Source of the DNA: Allorhodopirellula solitaria
GTDB taxonomy: Bacteria; Planctomycetota; Planctomycetia; Pirellulales; Pirellulaceae
DNA length: 36,844 bases
NCBI RefSeq assembly: GCF_007859855.1
Contig: NZ_SJPK01000027.1
Coordinates: forward strand, 1 to 36,844
Reading direction: 5' to 3'
The notes beneath the pieces were generated by a model, which saw nothing but the letters and a program-made list of their open reading frames with translations, was not told the DNA's origin and did not search any database. A program made the translations under genes and the position numbers. This document shows, in pieces, positions 18,456 to 28,002 of the stretch. Numbering within the stretch: position 1 is the stretch's first letter; each line of letters begins with the position of its first letter.

Positions 18456-19700
18456 TTAGGGTTCCACCGGTGAGACTCGCCAGTGCCGCCTCTTCAATTC
18501 GATCGGCTTGCGAAGTGACTCGTCCAGCTCGTTCGCGATTCGGTTGAACTCAATCTGCTCTGCTGGCAACTTCTGACCACTTGGCGAGCTCCGCCGTTCA
18601 CCGACGATATGGACTTGGTTCAGTGTTTTCCAGCCGTAGGTGAATTGCAAGTTTTTGTCGTTCACGCGGGCCCGGTACGCTTCTGCGGCACGGTGGATGG
18701 GAGAGGAATCGATCGCCACTCCTCTCGACCACGCTTCCGCGGTGGCCGTCGTGATGAGTTTCCCGTCAACAGTTAACTGGTAATCGCCTGGGGCGAGATT
18801 CTCGATTGCGAGCGTGTCCCGAACGAACTCAAGTTGCGGCGGCAGTGGCGAGTCCGTCGGAGGTCCTAGTTTTGGCGCAGACGTTTCGGTGACCTCAAAG
18901 CGGAGCCCGGACGAGTCCGCGACCACATCGGAAATTTCTACGCCGCGAGCTTCACTGGTTTGCCGCGCAGCATCGATCCGCAGCAGCCACGGTTGCTCCG
19001 CGGGCTCATCCTCGTCGGCCGTCAGTTGATCGCACAGAGTGTAGCTGATTGCCCAGTATCCGAAACGATTCAAATGAATCCCATTGTTGGTCAAGTTCGG
19101 TCCGCTGGGTTCATCCATCAGGTACCGCGAGGTTTCGAACAAGTCGACGAAGGGGACGCCCGCCGCGGTCGCTACTTCCTGCATTGCCTCGGTATAGGCA
19201 GCTAAATCTTGATTGCGTTGGTCTCGCCTGGGAGTGAGTTCCCCCAGATCCTCGCAGGCAATGGGCGAGACCAGGATCAGGCGAACCGGGGACTCGCCGT
19301 TGTACGTTTTGCCTGCGTGTGATTCCAACAACGCTGTTAGCTGAGACCGGAAATCGGGAACGCCCTTCTCACCGGCGAAGGATTCGCCCATTCCAAAACA
19401 GGCTACGATGACATCGGTCTTATGCGACCGGAGGGTGATTTCTTCGGACGGGAAGCCCGTCGGACGGTCCCGACCAGTCAGCATATCGCCGCCCCAGCCG
19501 AGGTTGCGGATGGAAACGGGATCGTCCGCCGTGTGCTGCAGTAGCAACGTCTCGAGGTAGCCGTGAATCCGCAACTGGTCAGCAAAAGTATTGCCAATGA
19601 TGGCGACATGGTCTCCAGGCCGGATCGGGGGCTCGGCGACTGCAATTGTCGCGGCAAAGCAACCGACGACCAATAGGATACTTCGGTAGATGTTCTTCAT
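18456..19700 (-). CDS. Secreted SGNH/GDSL-hydrolase-like protein with altered catalytic blocks
   Basis: 414 residues from the ATG at 19698-19700, which starts the signal peptide MKNIYRSILLVVGCFAATIA. The frame continues upstream into repeat DNA, so the longer start (19856) is rejected. The fold is indicated by HVAIIGNTFADQ (block I), NLGWGGDML (block II), VIVACFGMGESFAGE (block III) and NGIHLNRFGYW (block V). The usual nucleophile Ser of GDS is Thr38 here (GNT), the block III Asn is not obvious, and the Asp of DxxH is Gly207 (GIHL, His209). It may be a non-catalytic or unusual esterase. About 190 further residues form a beta-rich C-terminal domain and a helical tail. Neighbours argue for deacylation or binding of a polysaccharide. 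Confidence 0.8.
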   Translation of the reverse strand: MKNIYRSILLVVGCFAATIAVAEPPIRPGDHVAIIGNTFADQLRIHGYLETLLLQHTADDPVSIRNLGWGGDMLTGRDRPTGFPSEEITLRSHKTDVIVACFGMGESFAGEKGVPDFRSQLTALLESHAGKTYNGESPVRLILVSPIACEDLGELTPRRDQRNQDLAAYTEAMQEVATAAGVPFVDLFETSRYLMDEPSGPNLTNNGIHLNRFGYWAISYTLCDQLTADEDEPAEQPWLLRIDAARQTSEARGVEISDVVADSSGLRFEVTETSAPKLGPPTDSPLPPQLEFVRDTLAIENLAPGDYQLTVDGKLITTATAEAWSRGVAIDSSPIHRAAEAYRARVNDKNLQFTYGWKTLNQVHIVGERRSSPSGQKLPAEQIEFNRIANELDESLRKPIELKRRHWRVSPVEP

Positions 19701-19727
19701 GAGTAGCCCGCGTGGGAGCCTATCCGA

Positions 19728-19804
19728 AAAGGGGGCTGACCCTTTGGAGGCGAATCGATTGAAATAGTGTCTGACAGCCGCGTCGGAGAGGGTCAGCCCC
19801 CTTT
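19728..19804. repeat. 16-bp perfect inverted repeat
   Basis: AAAGGGGGCTGACCCT (19728-19743) is the exact reverse complement of 19789-19804, with a 45-base spacer. It lies just upstream of the SGNH start codon, in the probable 5' leader. Confidence 0.8.
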
Positions 19805-19918
19805 CCGGCGAGGTTTTCCGGCTCATCCGACGGAAGCGTGCGCCCGAGGCTTTCAAGGCATGGCTCCCGTATCCAAGGATTTATTTGTGGGATGTGATTA
19901 TCAATGTTAGACTGCCAG

Positions 19919-19981
19919 TGCCGGGAGAAACGGAGCCGAGCTCCGCAGAGGTGCTGGCTTGGCAAGGGATAATTCGGTCGC
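19919..19981 (-). repeat. 63-nt dispersed repeat, copy A
   Basis: Read on the minus strand it aligns without gaps to 32971-33033 and 35143-35205. Shared blocks are ATCCCTT near the start, AGCC, a CGCAGAGCTC-like centre and a TCC...CCCGG end. Copies are diverged, so this is an old family rather than a recent duplication. Confidence 0.7.
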
Positions 19982-20022
19982 CAGCGTTTCCCTGCAAAAG
20001 CGATACGCCAATGGTGTTGTCG

Positions 20023-20060
20023 GTCCCTGGCGAGCGTTTGTTCGTCAGGGACGCTTTTTT
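20023..20060 (+). terminator. Terminator-like hairpin inside the repeat region
   Basis: GTCCCTG (20023-20029) pairs with CAGGGAC (20046-20052), followed after GC by six T residues (20055-20060). The orientation is plus strand, opposite to the flanking genes, so it is probably part of the repeat rather than a terminator for this operon. Confidence 0.4.
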
Positions 20061-20176
20061 GAACGATCATTGGATACGAGAGCCATGCCTCAAAAAACCT
20101 TCCGCTGGGCTCTGCGCACGCTTCCGTCGGATGAACTGGTTTTCCGGGTACACGCCACGCCCATCTCCTTCCATGT

Positions 20177-21046
20177 TTACTTATCAACACGCTGGATCTG
20201 CCAGGTTGAGATTTTGTCGGAGCCGCTGGGCAGCGGGCGATCGACGGACCAGTGCACCGCATTGACCAACATCCTCACAAAGGATTCCTCAGCAAAATCA
20301 CCCGGATGACCGAATGACGTTCCATACACTTTGCCGCCCCATTCGTTTTCCCAAGCCCAGGCGACAACATCGGTTTCATGCCGCTGCACTTCGATCGTGC
20401 CGAATGCCTTTTTCAAGGTCCGTCTCCGCCCCTCTCCCGATCCAGTCACCAAGGGGATGCAGCCTTCCTCCAAACGCGTCAGATATAACGTCCCCGGTGA
20501 GACCCAATGCTTCTTCGTGACGTGGGTCATGATGGGATGCTCCAGAGCCTCTTCATTGACACTGATTTGCGTCTGACCGGATTGATGCACGATATAGGGA
20601 GTGCCCAATGCGCGCCGACCAAACCCGTCGTTCCACTCGAACCGCGGATGGTCCTTGGGGTACTTCAATGAGTGATTGGCCGTCCGCAGCCCGATCACGG
20701 GTTTTCCCGACTCGAGGTAGTCCTCGATTGGCTGCCACTCATCATCGGGGAGTTTCAGGAAACGCGTGAAAAAGATAGCCAGGTCTGCGTCCGCCAGGGC
20801 ATCAATGCCGGGGAGGACGTTCTCAGTTTTCTTTTCCGGATCTCCGTCTCCCATGACTACCGTCGTGCGAAAGCCGAAGCGTTCGAGCTCCTCAGCAAAG
20901 ACCGGCATCGTCAGCTCCGGCGAATAGTGCAACGTTCCGACAACAATGACGACATGCGGTTTGCCGTCATCATCGGCCGCCACGAAAGTAGTGATCGACA
21001 TCGCAAGGGTGATCGCAACTGCGACGCTGAATCGAAAGACATGCAT
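20177..21046 (-). CDS. Secreted ThuA-domain protein
   Basis: 289 residues with a signal peptide (MHVFRFSVAVAITLAMSITTFVAA). The rest is a single ThuA / trehalose-utilisation domain, a class I glutamine amidotransferase-like fold. Visible blocks are KPHVVIVVGTLHYSPELTM, FGFRTTVVMGDGDPE, LADADLAIFFTRFLKLPDDEW, GKPVIGLRTANHSLKYP and YGTSFGHPGDFAEESFVRML. Its end matches the domain end, so the gene is complete. The stop of the next sulfatase gene and this start are only three bases apart, indicating translational coupling. ThuA proteins are common beside PVC-type cytochromes in planctomycetes. They are suspected to act on keto-sugars or glycosides, but no reaction can be assigned here. Confidence 0.92.
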   Translation of the reverse strand: MHVFRFSVAVAITLAMSITTFVAADDDGKPHVVIVVGTLHYSPELTMPVFAEELERFGFRTTVVMGDGDPEKKTENVLPGIDALADADLAIFFTRFLKLPDDEWQPIEDYLESGKPVIGLRTANHSLKYPKDHPRFEWNDGFGRRALGTPYIVHQSGQTQISVNEEALEHPIMTHVTKKHWVSPGTLYLTRLEEGCIPLVTGSGEGRRRTLKKAFGTIEVQRHETDVVAWAWENEWGGKVYGTSFGHPGDFAEESFVRMLVNAVHWSVDRPLPSGSDKISTWQIQRVDK

Positions 21047-21049
21047 GGG

Positions 21050-22588
21050 CTACTCCGTCTGCGAAAAGGTGTGGGAAGATAAGTCAAACCGCTGCGCCGG
21101 TTCCCATGGGGGGATGCCCTGCTCGGCGAGTTGCTGCTGATAGCGTTTTGCCAACGGCTGCTCGTCCGCGCGTATCGTTGGCAATCCTTCGTTGACCATC
21201 AGCGGCACTGCCGACTCCCACCACTGGTCGTAGGCGGAGCGCAGGCGTCCGACAACCTCTGGGTGTTCAGCAGCGACATCCGTCGTTTCGGATGGATCGG
21301 CCGTGATATCGAAGAGCTCGGAGTGATTGACCAGTCGCCAACGCTCCGTGCGGACCGCACACTTCTGATACTTTTCAGCTTCCATGCTCCCATCATTCCA
21401 ACGCCCGCAGTGCACGAACAGTTCGCGGTCAGGCCAGTCGGCATTTGGGTTTTCGAGCAACGGCAGCAGCGAGCGTCCATCCAGCAGTTGCATCCTTTCG
21501 GGCAGTTTCGCACCAACCAATTCGGCGACGGTCGGATAGAAGTCGAGGTGAGCGGTTAAGGCATCGATATCCACGCCTTCGTCCAAGACACCCTTCCAGC
21601 GAAAGAACGCTGGCACATGTGTGCCGCCTTCGTACGGTGAGTTTTTGCCACCCCGCATATGGAAATTGAAATGCTTGATCCTCTTGCCGTTCAATCGGCC
21701 GCTCAGATGGGTGCCGCCGTTGTCGGTCATGAACACTACCAGGGTGTTCTCCATAGCCTTCCAGTCGTCGAGCTTTTGCATCAACAGACCGACGTTGTCA
21801 TCGATGTTTTCGATCATGCCGTATCGCCCAGCCGTGCCCTCGTCATAGCCGAGATCGATAAACCGCTGAGTATAGCTCTCCGGCGCTACCAGCGGGCCGT
21901 GGGGAGCATTCAAGGCAATGTACGCGAAGTAGCGTGCGTCGGATTCATGCTGTTGTTTGATCCAGTTAAGTGCCGCCTGGAAGAAAACGTCCGTGCAATA
22001 GCCCTTCGTCTGCACGATCGTGTCGTTGTGCAGCAACACATTGTCGAAGTAAACATTCTCGGCATTCGGAGGAAAATCGCCCAGCCTGACTTGCCCGATG
22101 CCCCCCGCACCGTGCATCAGGACTTCGTCAAAGCCACGGTTTTGCGGCAGGTAGGCTTCGTCGTCGCCAAGATGCCACTTGCCGAATAGGCCAGTCGCAT
22201 AATCGGCCGATTGCAGCATTTGAGGCAGGGTGTGAACCTCGAGTGCCATCCGCTCCCGCTGGCGAATGGTATGGGTCACGCCAACCTGGAAGGGTGGCCG
22301 TCCGCTCATCAGCGCCGATCGCGTCGGTGCACAGGTCGGACTGACGTGGAAATCTGTCAATCGTGTTGACTGCTCATACAAGCGATCGATGTTGGGCGTC
22401 CGGAGTACCTGATTCCCCAAACAGGCGAGGTCGCCCATGCCCTGGTCGTCGGTCAGGACGAAAACAATATTCGGCTGCGACCCGCGCAGCGAATCAATGT
22501 CCTTGGATTGAGCCGGCGCCGCTCCGTTGGCCATGAAGGGCGCCAGCATGGTGGTGGCAATGGGGAACAACAGTTTCAGCAAATGCAT
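21050..22588 (-). CDS. Secreted sulfatase (formylglycine type, CAPTR)
   Basis: 512 residues from the ATG at 22586-22588, chosen because it begins the signal peptide MHLLKLLFPIATTMLAPFM and avoids overlap with the upstream gene. A longer frame reaches 22696. LTDDQGMGDLACLG and FMTDNGGTH carry the calcium ligands. The activating motif is CAPTR, Cys86 to Arg90, followed by SALMSGRPPFQVG. GKWHLGDDEAYLP supplies Lys and His. MRGGKNSPYEGGTHVP is the usual S1 sulfatase segment. The C-terminal domain includes ELFDITADPSETTDVA. It should remove sulfate from a polysaccharide or oligosaccharide; the substrate is unknown. It is translationally close to the ThuA gene (3-base gap) and 64 bases after another sulfatase. 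Confidence 0.95.
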   Translation of the reverse strand: MHLLKLLFPIATTMLAPFMANGAAPAQSKDIDSLRGSQPNIVFVLTDDQGMGDLACLGNQVLRTPNIDRLYEQSTRLTDFHVSPTCAPTRSALMSGRPPFQVGVTHTIRQRERMALEVHTLPQMLQSADYATGLFGKWHLGDDEAYLPQNRGFDEVLMHGAGGIGQVRLGDFPPNAENVYFDNVLLHNDTIVQTKGYCTDVFFQAALNWIKQQHESDARYFAYIALNAPHGPLVAPESYTQRFIDLGYDEGTAGRYGMIENIDDNVGLLMQKLDDWKAMENTLVVFMTDNGGTHLSGRLNGKRIKHFNFHMRGGKNSPYEGGTHVPAFFRWKGVLDEGVDIDALTAHLDFYPTVAELVGAKLPERMQLLDGRSLLPLLENPNADWPDRELFVHCGRWNDGSMEAEKYQKCAVRTERWRLVNHSELFDITADPSETTDVAAEHPEVVGRLRSAYDQWWESAVPLMVNEGLPTIRADEQPLAKRYQQQLAEQGIPPWEPAQRFDLSSHTFSQTE

Positions 22589-22652
22589 AGGATAAAAGCT
22601 TCCATCGACAAAGAGAAAAACGCAGGCAGTAACCGAGAGAACACGTGGCGAC

Positions 22653-24125
22653 CTACTTACGAAGCGGCTTGTCATCGAGTGGCACGTTTCGATCAAATAG
22701 CGTTCCGTACCTTGTGTAGTCGTTGTAGTCCACCGACTGCTCTTTCCAATTCGTGAGTTCCTGATCGTAACGCCCCCGCATCTGCTTCAACGTCGCCGCG
22801 TACTCCGGATTGTTGGCTTGATTGACGAGTTCCAGCGGATCGTTTTCGGTATCAAAAAGTTCCTCGACAGGGGACATCTGGTCGTTGCCGAACCACCAAT
22901 ACGTGAATTTGTGCTGTCGCGTCAGGCAGGTCAGGCTGTGGGTGGCCAGAGGCCCGAAAACGTTGATGAACGCCATCTGCTCATGGCCGCCCTCGCTGGG
23001 ATTCTGCAATAGCCCCAGCAAACTCTTGCCATCCATATTGTCGGACGCGGATAGGCCCGCGAGTTCGAGCATCGTGGGTGCGAAGTCGATATTGCCGGTC
23101 AACCGATCACACCGAATTTGCTTGCCGCTGAGTAGGCTGCGGGGATCGTAGATCATCAGAGGCACCCGCGAGGATTCCTCCATCGGTAGCACTTTGGAGC
23201 CATAACCATGCGCGCCGCAGATATACCCGTTGTCACTCGTGTAAATAACCACCGTGTTATCGGCGACGCCTTGCGTCTTCAGTTCATCGCGAATCATCCC
23301 GAGCGCCATATCGATCGCGTAGACCTGCTGGTGATACTTCCGCATCTCGCCATCGTAATCCGTGTCGTAGTCCCACTCCGTGAATCGTGGATACTGTCGC
23401 CCAGACTTGCTCTGAGGGGAGAGATGATCGCTGAACTCGCGGCCAAAGTTAGCTGGTTTGGAGAACTTCTTGCCCGCGTAAACAGAATGGAATCGCGGAT
23501 CGGGCGTGGCCGGTTTGTGTGGGGCTTTGAAACTGATCGAGAGGCAGAACGGCTTGTCCTCTTTGGCGGCAGCGCGGATGACATCCTGCCCGAACGCTCC
23601 GTAAGAAAGCGTCGAGTGAGGGTACCGGTCAGCGTACTTAGCCATCGACTCATTTTTGGCCGTCTCGTAGTGAGTCTGGCCAGGCCCGCCGCCCCAGAAA
23701 TCGAAATCATCTTCGCACAGTCCCTTGCCATCGACCACGATTCCGAACTTGCCCGCGAACGCGGTCAAGTATCCGGCCTCACGCAGTAGGACCGGATATG
23801 ACTTTGCCCATACGTCCGGACGCATGTTTCCGTGACCGAAGTTGCAACCCGTTTTGTATTCGTACATGCCGGTGAACACATTGGCGCGGCTCGCCATGCA
23901 GATAGCAGTCGTGTTGTAGTGGTTGTCAAACACCATGCCATCGCGGGCTAATTGGTCCATGTGAGGCGTTTGCACGTCGTCGTTGCCGTAGCACCCGACA
24001 GAGTAAGTGTTCTGGTCGTCGGCAAACAGGAACACCACATTGGGCTTCTCTGCGTGAACTCGACCGGCCGATGCCGCCATCGAGCCAAAGACGACGACAA
24101 TCGAAATCAAAAGTTTGGCTCGCAT
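22653..24125 (-). CDS. Secreted sulfatase with a CxAxR activating motif (CMASR)
   Basis: 490 residues from the ATG at 24123-24125, which begins signal peptide [20 protein letters not shown] and is preceded by AAGAGAGC. A longer frame to 24335 would overlap the esterase gene. [16 protein letters not shown] and [14 protein letters not shown] carry metal-binding Asp/Asn. The activating motif is CMASR (Cys76 to Arg80), with Ala in place of the common Pro; (C/S)-x-(P/A)-x-R variants are recognised among sulfatases. [17 protein letters not shown] and [12 protein letters not shown] are further family blocks. The middle differs strongly from the other two sulfatases of the cluster, so it probably acts on a different sulfate position or sugar. 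Confidence 0.93.
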   Translation of the reverse strand: MRAKLLISIVVVFGSMAASAGRVHAEKPNVVFLFADDQNTYSVGCYGNDDVQTPHMDQLARDGMVFDNHYNTTAICMASRANVFTGMYEYKTGCNFGHGNMRPDVWAKSYPVLLREAGYLTAFAGKFGIVVDGKGLCEDDFDFWGGGPGQTHYETAKNESMAKYADRYPHSTLSYGAFGQDVIRAAAKEDKPFCLSISFKAPHKPATPDPRFHSVYAGKKFSKPANFGREFSDHLSPQSKSGRQYPRFTEWDYDTDYDGEMRKYHQQVYAIDMALGMIRDELKTQGVADNTVVIYTSDNGYICGAHGYGSKVLPMEESSRVPLMIYDPRSLLSGKQIRCDRLTGNIDFAPTMLELAGLSASDNMDGKSLLGLLQNPSEGGHEQMAFINVFGPLATHSLTCLTRQHKFTYWWFGNDQMSPVEELFDTENDPLELVNQANNPEYAATLKQMRGRYDQELTNWKEQSVDYNDYTRYGTLFDRNVPLDDKPLRK

Positions 24126-24214
24126 TGAGCTCTCTTGTAGAAATATCATTCCAGCGGTGGGGTAGAGGATGAAACGGCGTGGTCGAATCGGGGAGGATAT
24201 GGGCGTGGCACCCG

Positions 24215-25438
24215 TTACTTCGGCGAGCCTTCTGGCTTCACTTCGATGTAGTCGGAACTCGCCGTTAACTCGCCAGCCTTGACGTTGACAAAGCAAGCAG
24301 TCGTATCCTGGGGCAGCGTGGCCGTCACGCGCCACTGACCGTCGCGTTGCTCCAACTCCGCAGGCGACTCCAACCAGTTTCGACTACCGGTGAAGCCAGT
24401 GTCCGTTGTGGAAATCAACACTGCACGATCGAGAGGCTTCGATGACGCAAAGACAGCCTCCAGCGTCTGGCTCTCGCGGCGCAAGTCCTGCTGACGTATC
24501 CAGGGTTTGCCGTCGCGGACGACGCCCTTGGCGAATGCGTAGCTGTCCGGTGGGTTCCAGGCTGCCGCAGAGCTATGGCGCATTCCCGGTAGCTGCGCGA
24601 CCATATACTCACCAGCCATCGCCCGGTAGCTCGCCGCCTGCGAGTCGAGTGGAAAATGTTGATCCTCGGGCCACGAAAACCACAGCGTGGGCAGCTTGGC
24701 TCGTGGCAGATAATGGACCGGATCCCAGACTTCGCGATAAAACCGATTGCCGCCCAGCGAGGCGCCCCAGTGGTTGTCCACGTCAGCCATCTGGCCGCAT
24801 CCGTAGGTAGGGATCGCAAATGCGAATCGAGAGTCGATACCCATCACCGTGCTCGTGATAACCCCACCCCAAGAGACCCCCATGACGCCAACCTCCTGCT
24901 CGTCGACCTCCGGCAGAGATCGCAGCAGCGAATTGGCTAGGATCGTGTCGGCGACGGCGTGGTACATCCACTGATCCTCCAGCGGCTTATCAACGTCGAG
25001 GTAATGGCCTCGACGCCAGGGACCGGGCCATTGGTGTTTCGCCCACTTTCGCTTTGCTTCACGGCGCTCCACTTGCCCCTCGTGAGCGATGGCGATCGCG
25101 GCAAAACCTTTCTCGTTCCATTTCTCGACCCACTGGCGAGAGGCCGTGCCGCCGCCGCCATGCACCAGCACGATACCGGGAACCTTGCCGGTACGATCCG
25201 CTGGTAGGCCCAGCCAAGCAAACACTTTCGTTGGATTTCCTTCGTAGTCCAAGCCATCGAAATAGATCGCCCGAATTCCAGCTTCGTTGTCGAACCCCTC
25301 TGCGTCGATCGTGGCGGGGGGATCGGTGAGTTGGCCCAGGGCGAGCACTTCAGCCCGTTGATCCGTCACGTCTTCTGCACGGGCGACGCTGGTAAACGCA
25401 AGGCCTAACAATAACAATAATCGAGTCATCGGATTCAT
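24215..25438 (-). CDS. Secreted alpha/beta hydrolase, putative polysaccharide esterase
   Basis: 407 residues from the ATG at 25436-25438; an alternative ATG three codons later also precedes the signal peptide ([16 protein letters not shown]). The hydrolase core has [14 protein letters not shown] with the oxyanion-side HGGGG, the nucleophile elbow GVSWGG (Ser189), SWPEDQHFP with Asp259 as acid candidate and GMRHSS with His288. This arrangement fits dienelactone-hydrolase / acetylxylan-esterase-like and PhoPQ-regulated PqaA-like enzymes. The final 100 residues form a beta-sandwich-like domain containing [16 protein letters not shown]. In this neighbourhood removal of acetyl or other acyl groups from a polysaccharide is the natural guess. 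The gene lies between GH95 and a sulfatase on the same strand. Confidence 0.82.
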   Translation of the reverse strand: MNPMTRLLLLLGLAFTSVARAEDVTDQRAEVLALGQLTDPPATIDAEGFDNEAGIRAIYFDGLDYEGNPTKVFAWLGLPADRTGKVPGIVLVHGGGGTASRQWVEKWNEKGFAAIAIAHEGQVERREAKRKWAKHQWPGPWRRGHYLDVDKPLEDQWMYHAVADTILANSLLRSLPEVDEQEVGVMGVSWGGVITSTVMGIDSRFAFAIPTYGCGQMADVDNHWGASLGGNRFYREVWDPVHYLPRAKLPTLWFSWPEDQHFPLDSQAASYRAMAGEYMVAQLPGMRHSSAAAWNPPDSYAFAKGVVRDGKPWIRQQDLRRESQTLEAVFASSKPLDRAVLISTTDTGFTGSRNWLESPAELEQRDGQWRVTATLPQDTTACFVNVKAGELTASSDYIEVKPEGSPK

Positions 25439-25557
25439 TTGCAACAGGGGAAAAACGGCATTGTACATCGATCGTCGGCCTCCACGGTCGAGACCGCTGA
25501 AATAATAAGGATGATCCATGCTGGCAATAGGAATCTCAGTCGTCCGGGAACTTGCAT

Positions 25558-28002
25558 TCAATCTCTTTCGTTGAGTAACCAACGGTATGTTTCATCTTCG
25601 GCGAAGTCTGCTTCACGAGTCTCATCTCTATATCGAACGCGGAGCGGATTGCCATGGAGCGAACGAATCGTGGCCTCGGTCAACTGCCCGTCTTTCCACG
25701 CGATGTCCACTTCGAATCCACCGCGCGCCCGCAGACCTTTCACCGAGCCGGTTGGCCATGCCGAAGGCAAGGCAGGCAATAGATGCACGATCCTTGAACC
25801 GTCTTCCGCTGCGAGATGACTCTGCAACAGCATCTCGGCGATACCGGCTGTGACACCAAAGTTTGCATCAATCTGATAGACGCTGCCTCGATTGAATAGG
25901 TTGTCAGCAAATTTCGGTAGGACGTGATCGTTCAGGACATGGTGGGCGCGGTCGCCATCCTGGCAGCGAGCCCACAAACAGATTCTCCACGCGCCCGGCC
26001 AACCGCCACTGTCCCCTCGTTGGACGAGTGAGGTCCGCGCCGCTTCAAACAGATCGGGAGCGTCCTGCGGATTGATCTGGCTGCTCGGAAACAGTCCGTA
26101 GAGGTGCGAAACGTGACTGTGTTGGTCCTCTGGATTATCCCAATCCACTCGCCACTCTTGAAGCTGGTCATGCCGCCCCACTTTCATCGGCGCCAGACGT
26201 TCGCGCGTTTTCGCTACCTGATTTCGGAACTCCTCATCAACCTCCAAGACCTTTGAAGCGGCAATGCAGTTCGCGAACAGATCTCGCAAGATCTGCAGGT
26301 CCATTGTCGGACCGGCACAGAGCGAAATTCCCGATCGTCCGACGCTCTGTCCATCCTGGGTCCCGCCGCCATGACTATGTTCGGGCGAGACCGACGGCGA
26401 GGTGATCAGATTCCCATCTTCATCTTCGACAAGAACGCCGTCGCTCAAAAAGAACATTACCGCACCTTTGATGATCGGATAGGACTTCTTGAGATGTTCG
26501 AGCTCGCCGGTATAGAGATAGTGCTCCCATAAATGTTGACACAGCCACGCGCCGCCTGTCGGCCACATCCCCCATTGAGCGCCGTCAACAGGAGCGGTGC
26601 CACGCCAAAGATCCATATTATGATGGGCGACCCAACCGTCGGCGCGATAGTGGACCTTCGCCGTGTTCCTTCCCGGATCCTGCAATTCACGGATCGCACG
26701 GAGTAACGGCTCGTGACATTCGCTCAAGTTACAGACCTCTGCCGGCCAATAATTCATCTGGATGTTGATGTTGATCGTATACTTGCTGCCCCAAGGCGGA
26801 TCCAGTTCGCTGTTCCAGATGCCTTGTAGATTCAGAGGCTGCGTGCCGGGACGAGAACCAGCGATCATCAGGTAGCGGCCATACTGAAAAAGCTGTTCCG
26901 CCAGCAGCGGGTCACTACCGCCTGCGGTGAGCCGATCGAACCGCTGGTCAGTCGGCATGGCTTCGGTTGCAAGACGGTTCTCATCCAGATCGCTTCCATC
27001 GAGGTCGATCGAAACACGATCAAACAACTGCGAATAGTCTTCAACGTGCCGCTGATAGAGCTGGTCGAAAGATTTGCCTCGAACATTCGCAAGCGAAGCG
27101 TCGACCTTCGCCCGAGGATCCGCGCTGACATCCCGGTAACTGACGTAGTTCGTTGCCGCGACATAGATCAACGTGACCGCATCAGCGCCATCAACGGAAA
27201 TTCTATCTCCCTGTGCAACGACCGTCCCGCCTTCGGCCACCACCTGAACCTTCGATGCGAAACGCATCCCCGGGGCTTCCCATGGCGCGATCAAGCTTCT
27301 CGCTCCTCTTGCCCGATTCCCCTGGCGCGGTGCAATTTGACCAGTCAACAACATCGAGCCCTCGGGGAACACCTGACTTTGCGAAGGGTGCGGGCTCGTT
27401 AGGGAAAGATCGAAGGCAACCGTCCCGGGCTCATCACATTCAAGATGCATTACGATCGCGTGGTCGGGATGCGATGCGAATGTCTTCCGCGTGTAACGTG
27501 CCTTGCCAATCCGGTACGTCACCGTGCTCACGGCGTTTTGCAAATCGAGCTCACGACAGTAATCGCTCGATTCGTCCTGATTGTCGAAATCGAGCAGCAT
27601 GTCGCCCATCGGCATGTATGCCTGCTGGTATTTGGGGATGCCCAACATGTCCTGTGCGAGCGTCTCGGCGTCGGCGTATTTTCCTTGCTCGAGCAGCTCT
27701 CGAACAGCAGCGAGATGCTGATAAGCATCCGGGTTGTCGTAGCTGTGAGGACCACCGCTCCAGAGCGTATCTTCGTTCAACTGCAATCGTTCCTGCTCGA
27801 TTCCGCCGAACAGCATGGCTCCGAGTCTTCCGTTGCCGAGCGGCACCGCCTCGGTCCACTCAGAGGCTGGCTGCGCAAACCGAAGTGTCAACGCTTCGGA
27901 ATCGACCTGTGTCGGTTGAGTGATTGCATTTTCAGCGGCAGATACTACTCCTCCTAGCACCAGTAGGATTCCTGCGGCGATCAAGTATCTCTGACAATTC
28001 AT
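25558..28002 (-). CDS. Glycoside hydrolase family 95 (alpha-L-fucosidase type)
   Basis: 814 residues from the ATG at 28000-28002, with AGGT upstream and the signal peptide [21 protein letters not shown] longer frame to 28146 is rejected. The length and all blocks match full GH95 enzymes. The N-terminal beta-domain has [27 protein letters not shown]. The (alpha/alpha)6 barrel contains [43 protein letters not shown] and [16 protein letters not shown]. By comparison with Bifidobacterium AfcA the catalytic set corresponds to Asn411 and Asn413, Glu541 and Asp712. The family inverts alpha-1,2-fucosides; some members act on alpha-L-galactose. It is the first gene of the leftward series and best defines the target sugar. 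Confidence 0.95.
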   Translation of the reverse strand: MNCQRYLIAAGILLVLGGVVSAAENAITQPTQVDSEALTLRFAQPASEWTEAVPLGNGRLGAMLFGGIEQERLQLNEDTLWSGGPHSYDNPDAYQHLAAVRELLEQGKYADAETLAQDMLGIPKYQQAYMPMGDMLLDFDNQDESSDYCRELDLQNAVSTVTYRIGKARYTRKTFASHPDHAIVMHLECDEPGTVAFDLSLTSPHPSQSQVFPEGSMLLTGQIAPRQGNRARGARSLIAPWEAPGMRFASKVQVVAEGGTVVAQGDRISVDGADAVTLIYVAATNYVSYRDVSADPRAKVDASLANVRGKSFDQLYQRHVEDYSQLFDRVSIDLDGSDLDENRLATEAMPTDQRFDRLTAGGSDPLLAEQLFQYGRYLMIAGSRPGTQPLNLQGIWNSELDPPWGSKYTININIQMNYWPAEVCNLSECHEPLLRAIRELQDPGRNTAKVHYRADGWVAHHNMDLWRGTAPVDGAQWGMWPTGGAWLCQHLWEHYLYTGELEHLKKSYPIIKGAVMFFLSDGVLVEDEDGNLITSPSVSPEHSHGGGTQDGQSVGRSGISLCAGPTMDLQILRDLFANCIAASKVLEVDEEFRNQVAKTRERLAPMKVGRHDQLQEWRVDWDNPEDQHSHVSHLYGLFPSSQINPQDAPDLFEAARTSLVQRGDSGGWPGAWRICLWARCQDGDRAHHVLNDHVLPKFADNLFNRGSVYQIDANFGVTAGIAEMLLQSHLAAEDGSRIVHLLPALPSAWPTGSVKGLRARGGFEVDIAWKDGQLTEATIRSLHGNPLRVRYRDETREADFAEDETYRWLLNERD

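Larger units (their letters stand above)
19808..20158. repeat. Large imperfect inverted repeat built from two opposed CGTCGGATGA modules
   Basis: The left arm runs from about 19808 to 19875 and the right arm from 20071 to about 20158. The inner 20 bases, 19856-19875 and 20071-20090, are reverse complements with one mismatch. The cores at 19823-19848 and 20109-20134 share CGCACGCTTCCGTCGGATGA in opposite orientation. A third module of another repeat type lies between the arms. This architecture resembles a non-autonomous mobile or composite element. Confidence 0.7.
19701..20176. other. Repeat-filled gap inside the leftward gene series
   Basis: These 475 bases between ThuA and SGNH genes hold no credible gene, although long frames exist. 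They are made of a 16-bp inverted repeat (19728-19804), two opposed copies of the CGTCGGATGA module (about 19808-19875 and 20071-20158), one TATCCCTT-CGGAGCTC module (19919-19981) and a terminator-like hairpin. The other gaps in the series are 3-211 bases, so this looks like inserted repeat DNA. Confidence 0.7.

Noticed and set aside
20023-20060. Operon terminator between ThuA and SGNH genes
   Set aside because: The hairpin and T-run face the wrong strand for the flanking genes, so it is kept only as a terminator-like part of the repeat.
19720-20262. Minus-strand frame of 180 residues between the ThuA and SGNH genes
   Set aside because: It runs through several dispersed repeat modules and overlaps the ThuA 3' end; the peptide reflects the repeats.
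23208-23789. Plus-strand frame of 193 residues
   Set aside because: Antisense to the CMASR sulfatase gene; no recognisable domain.
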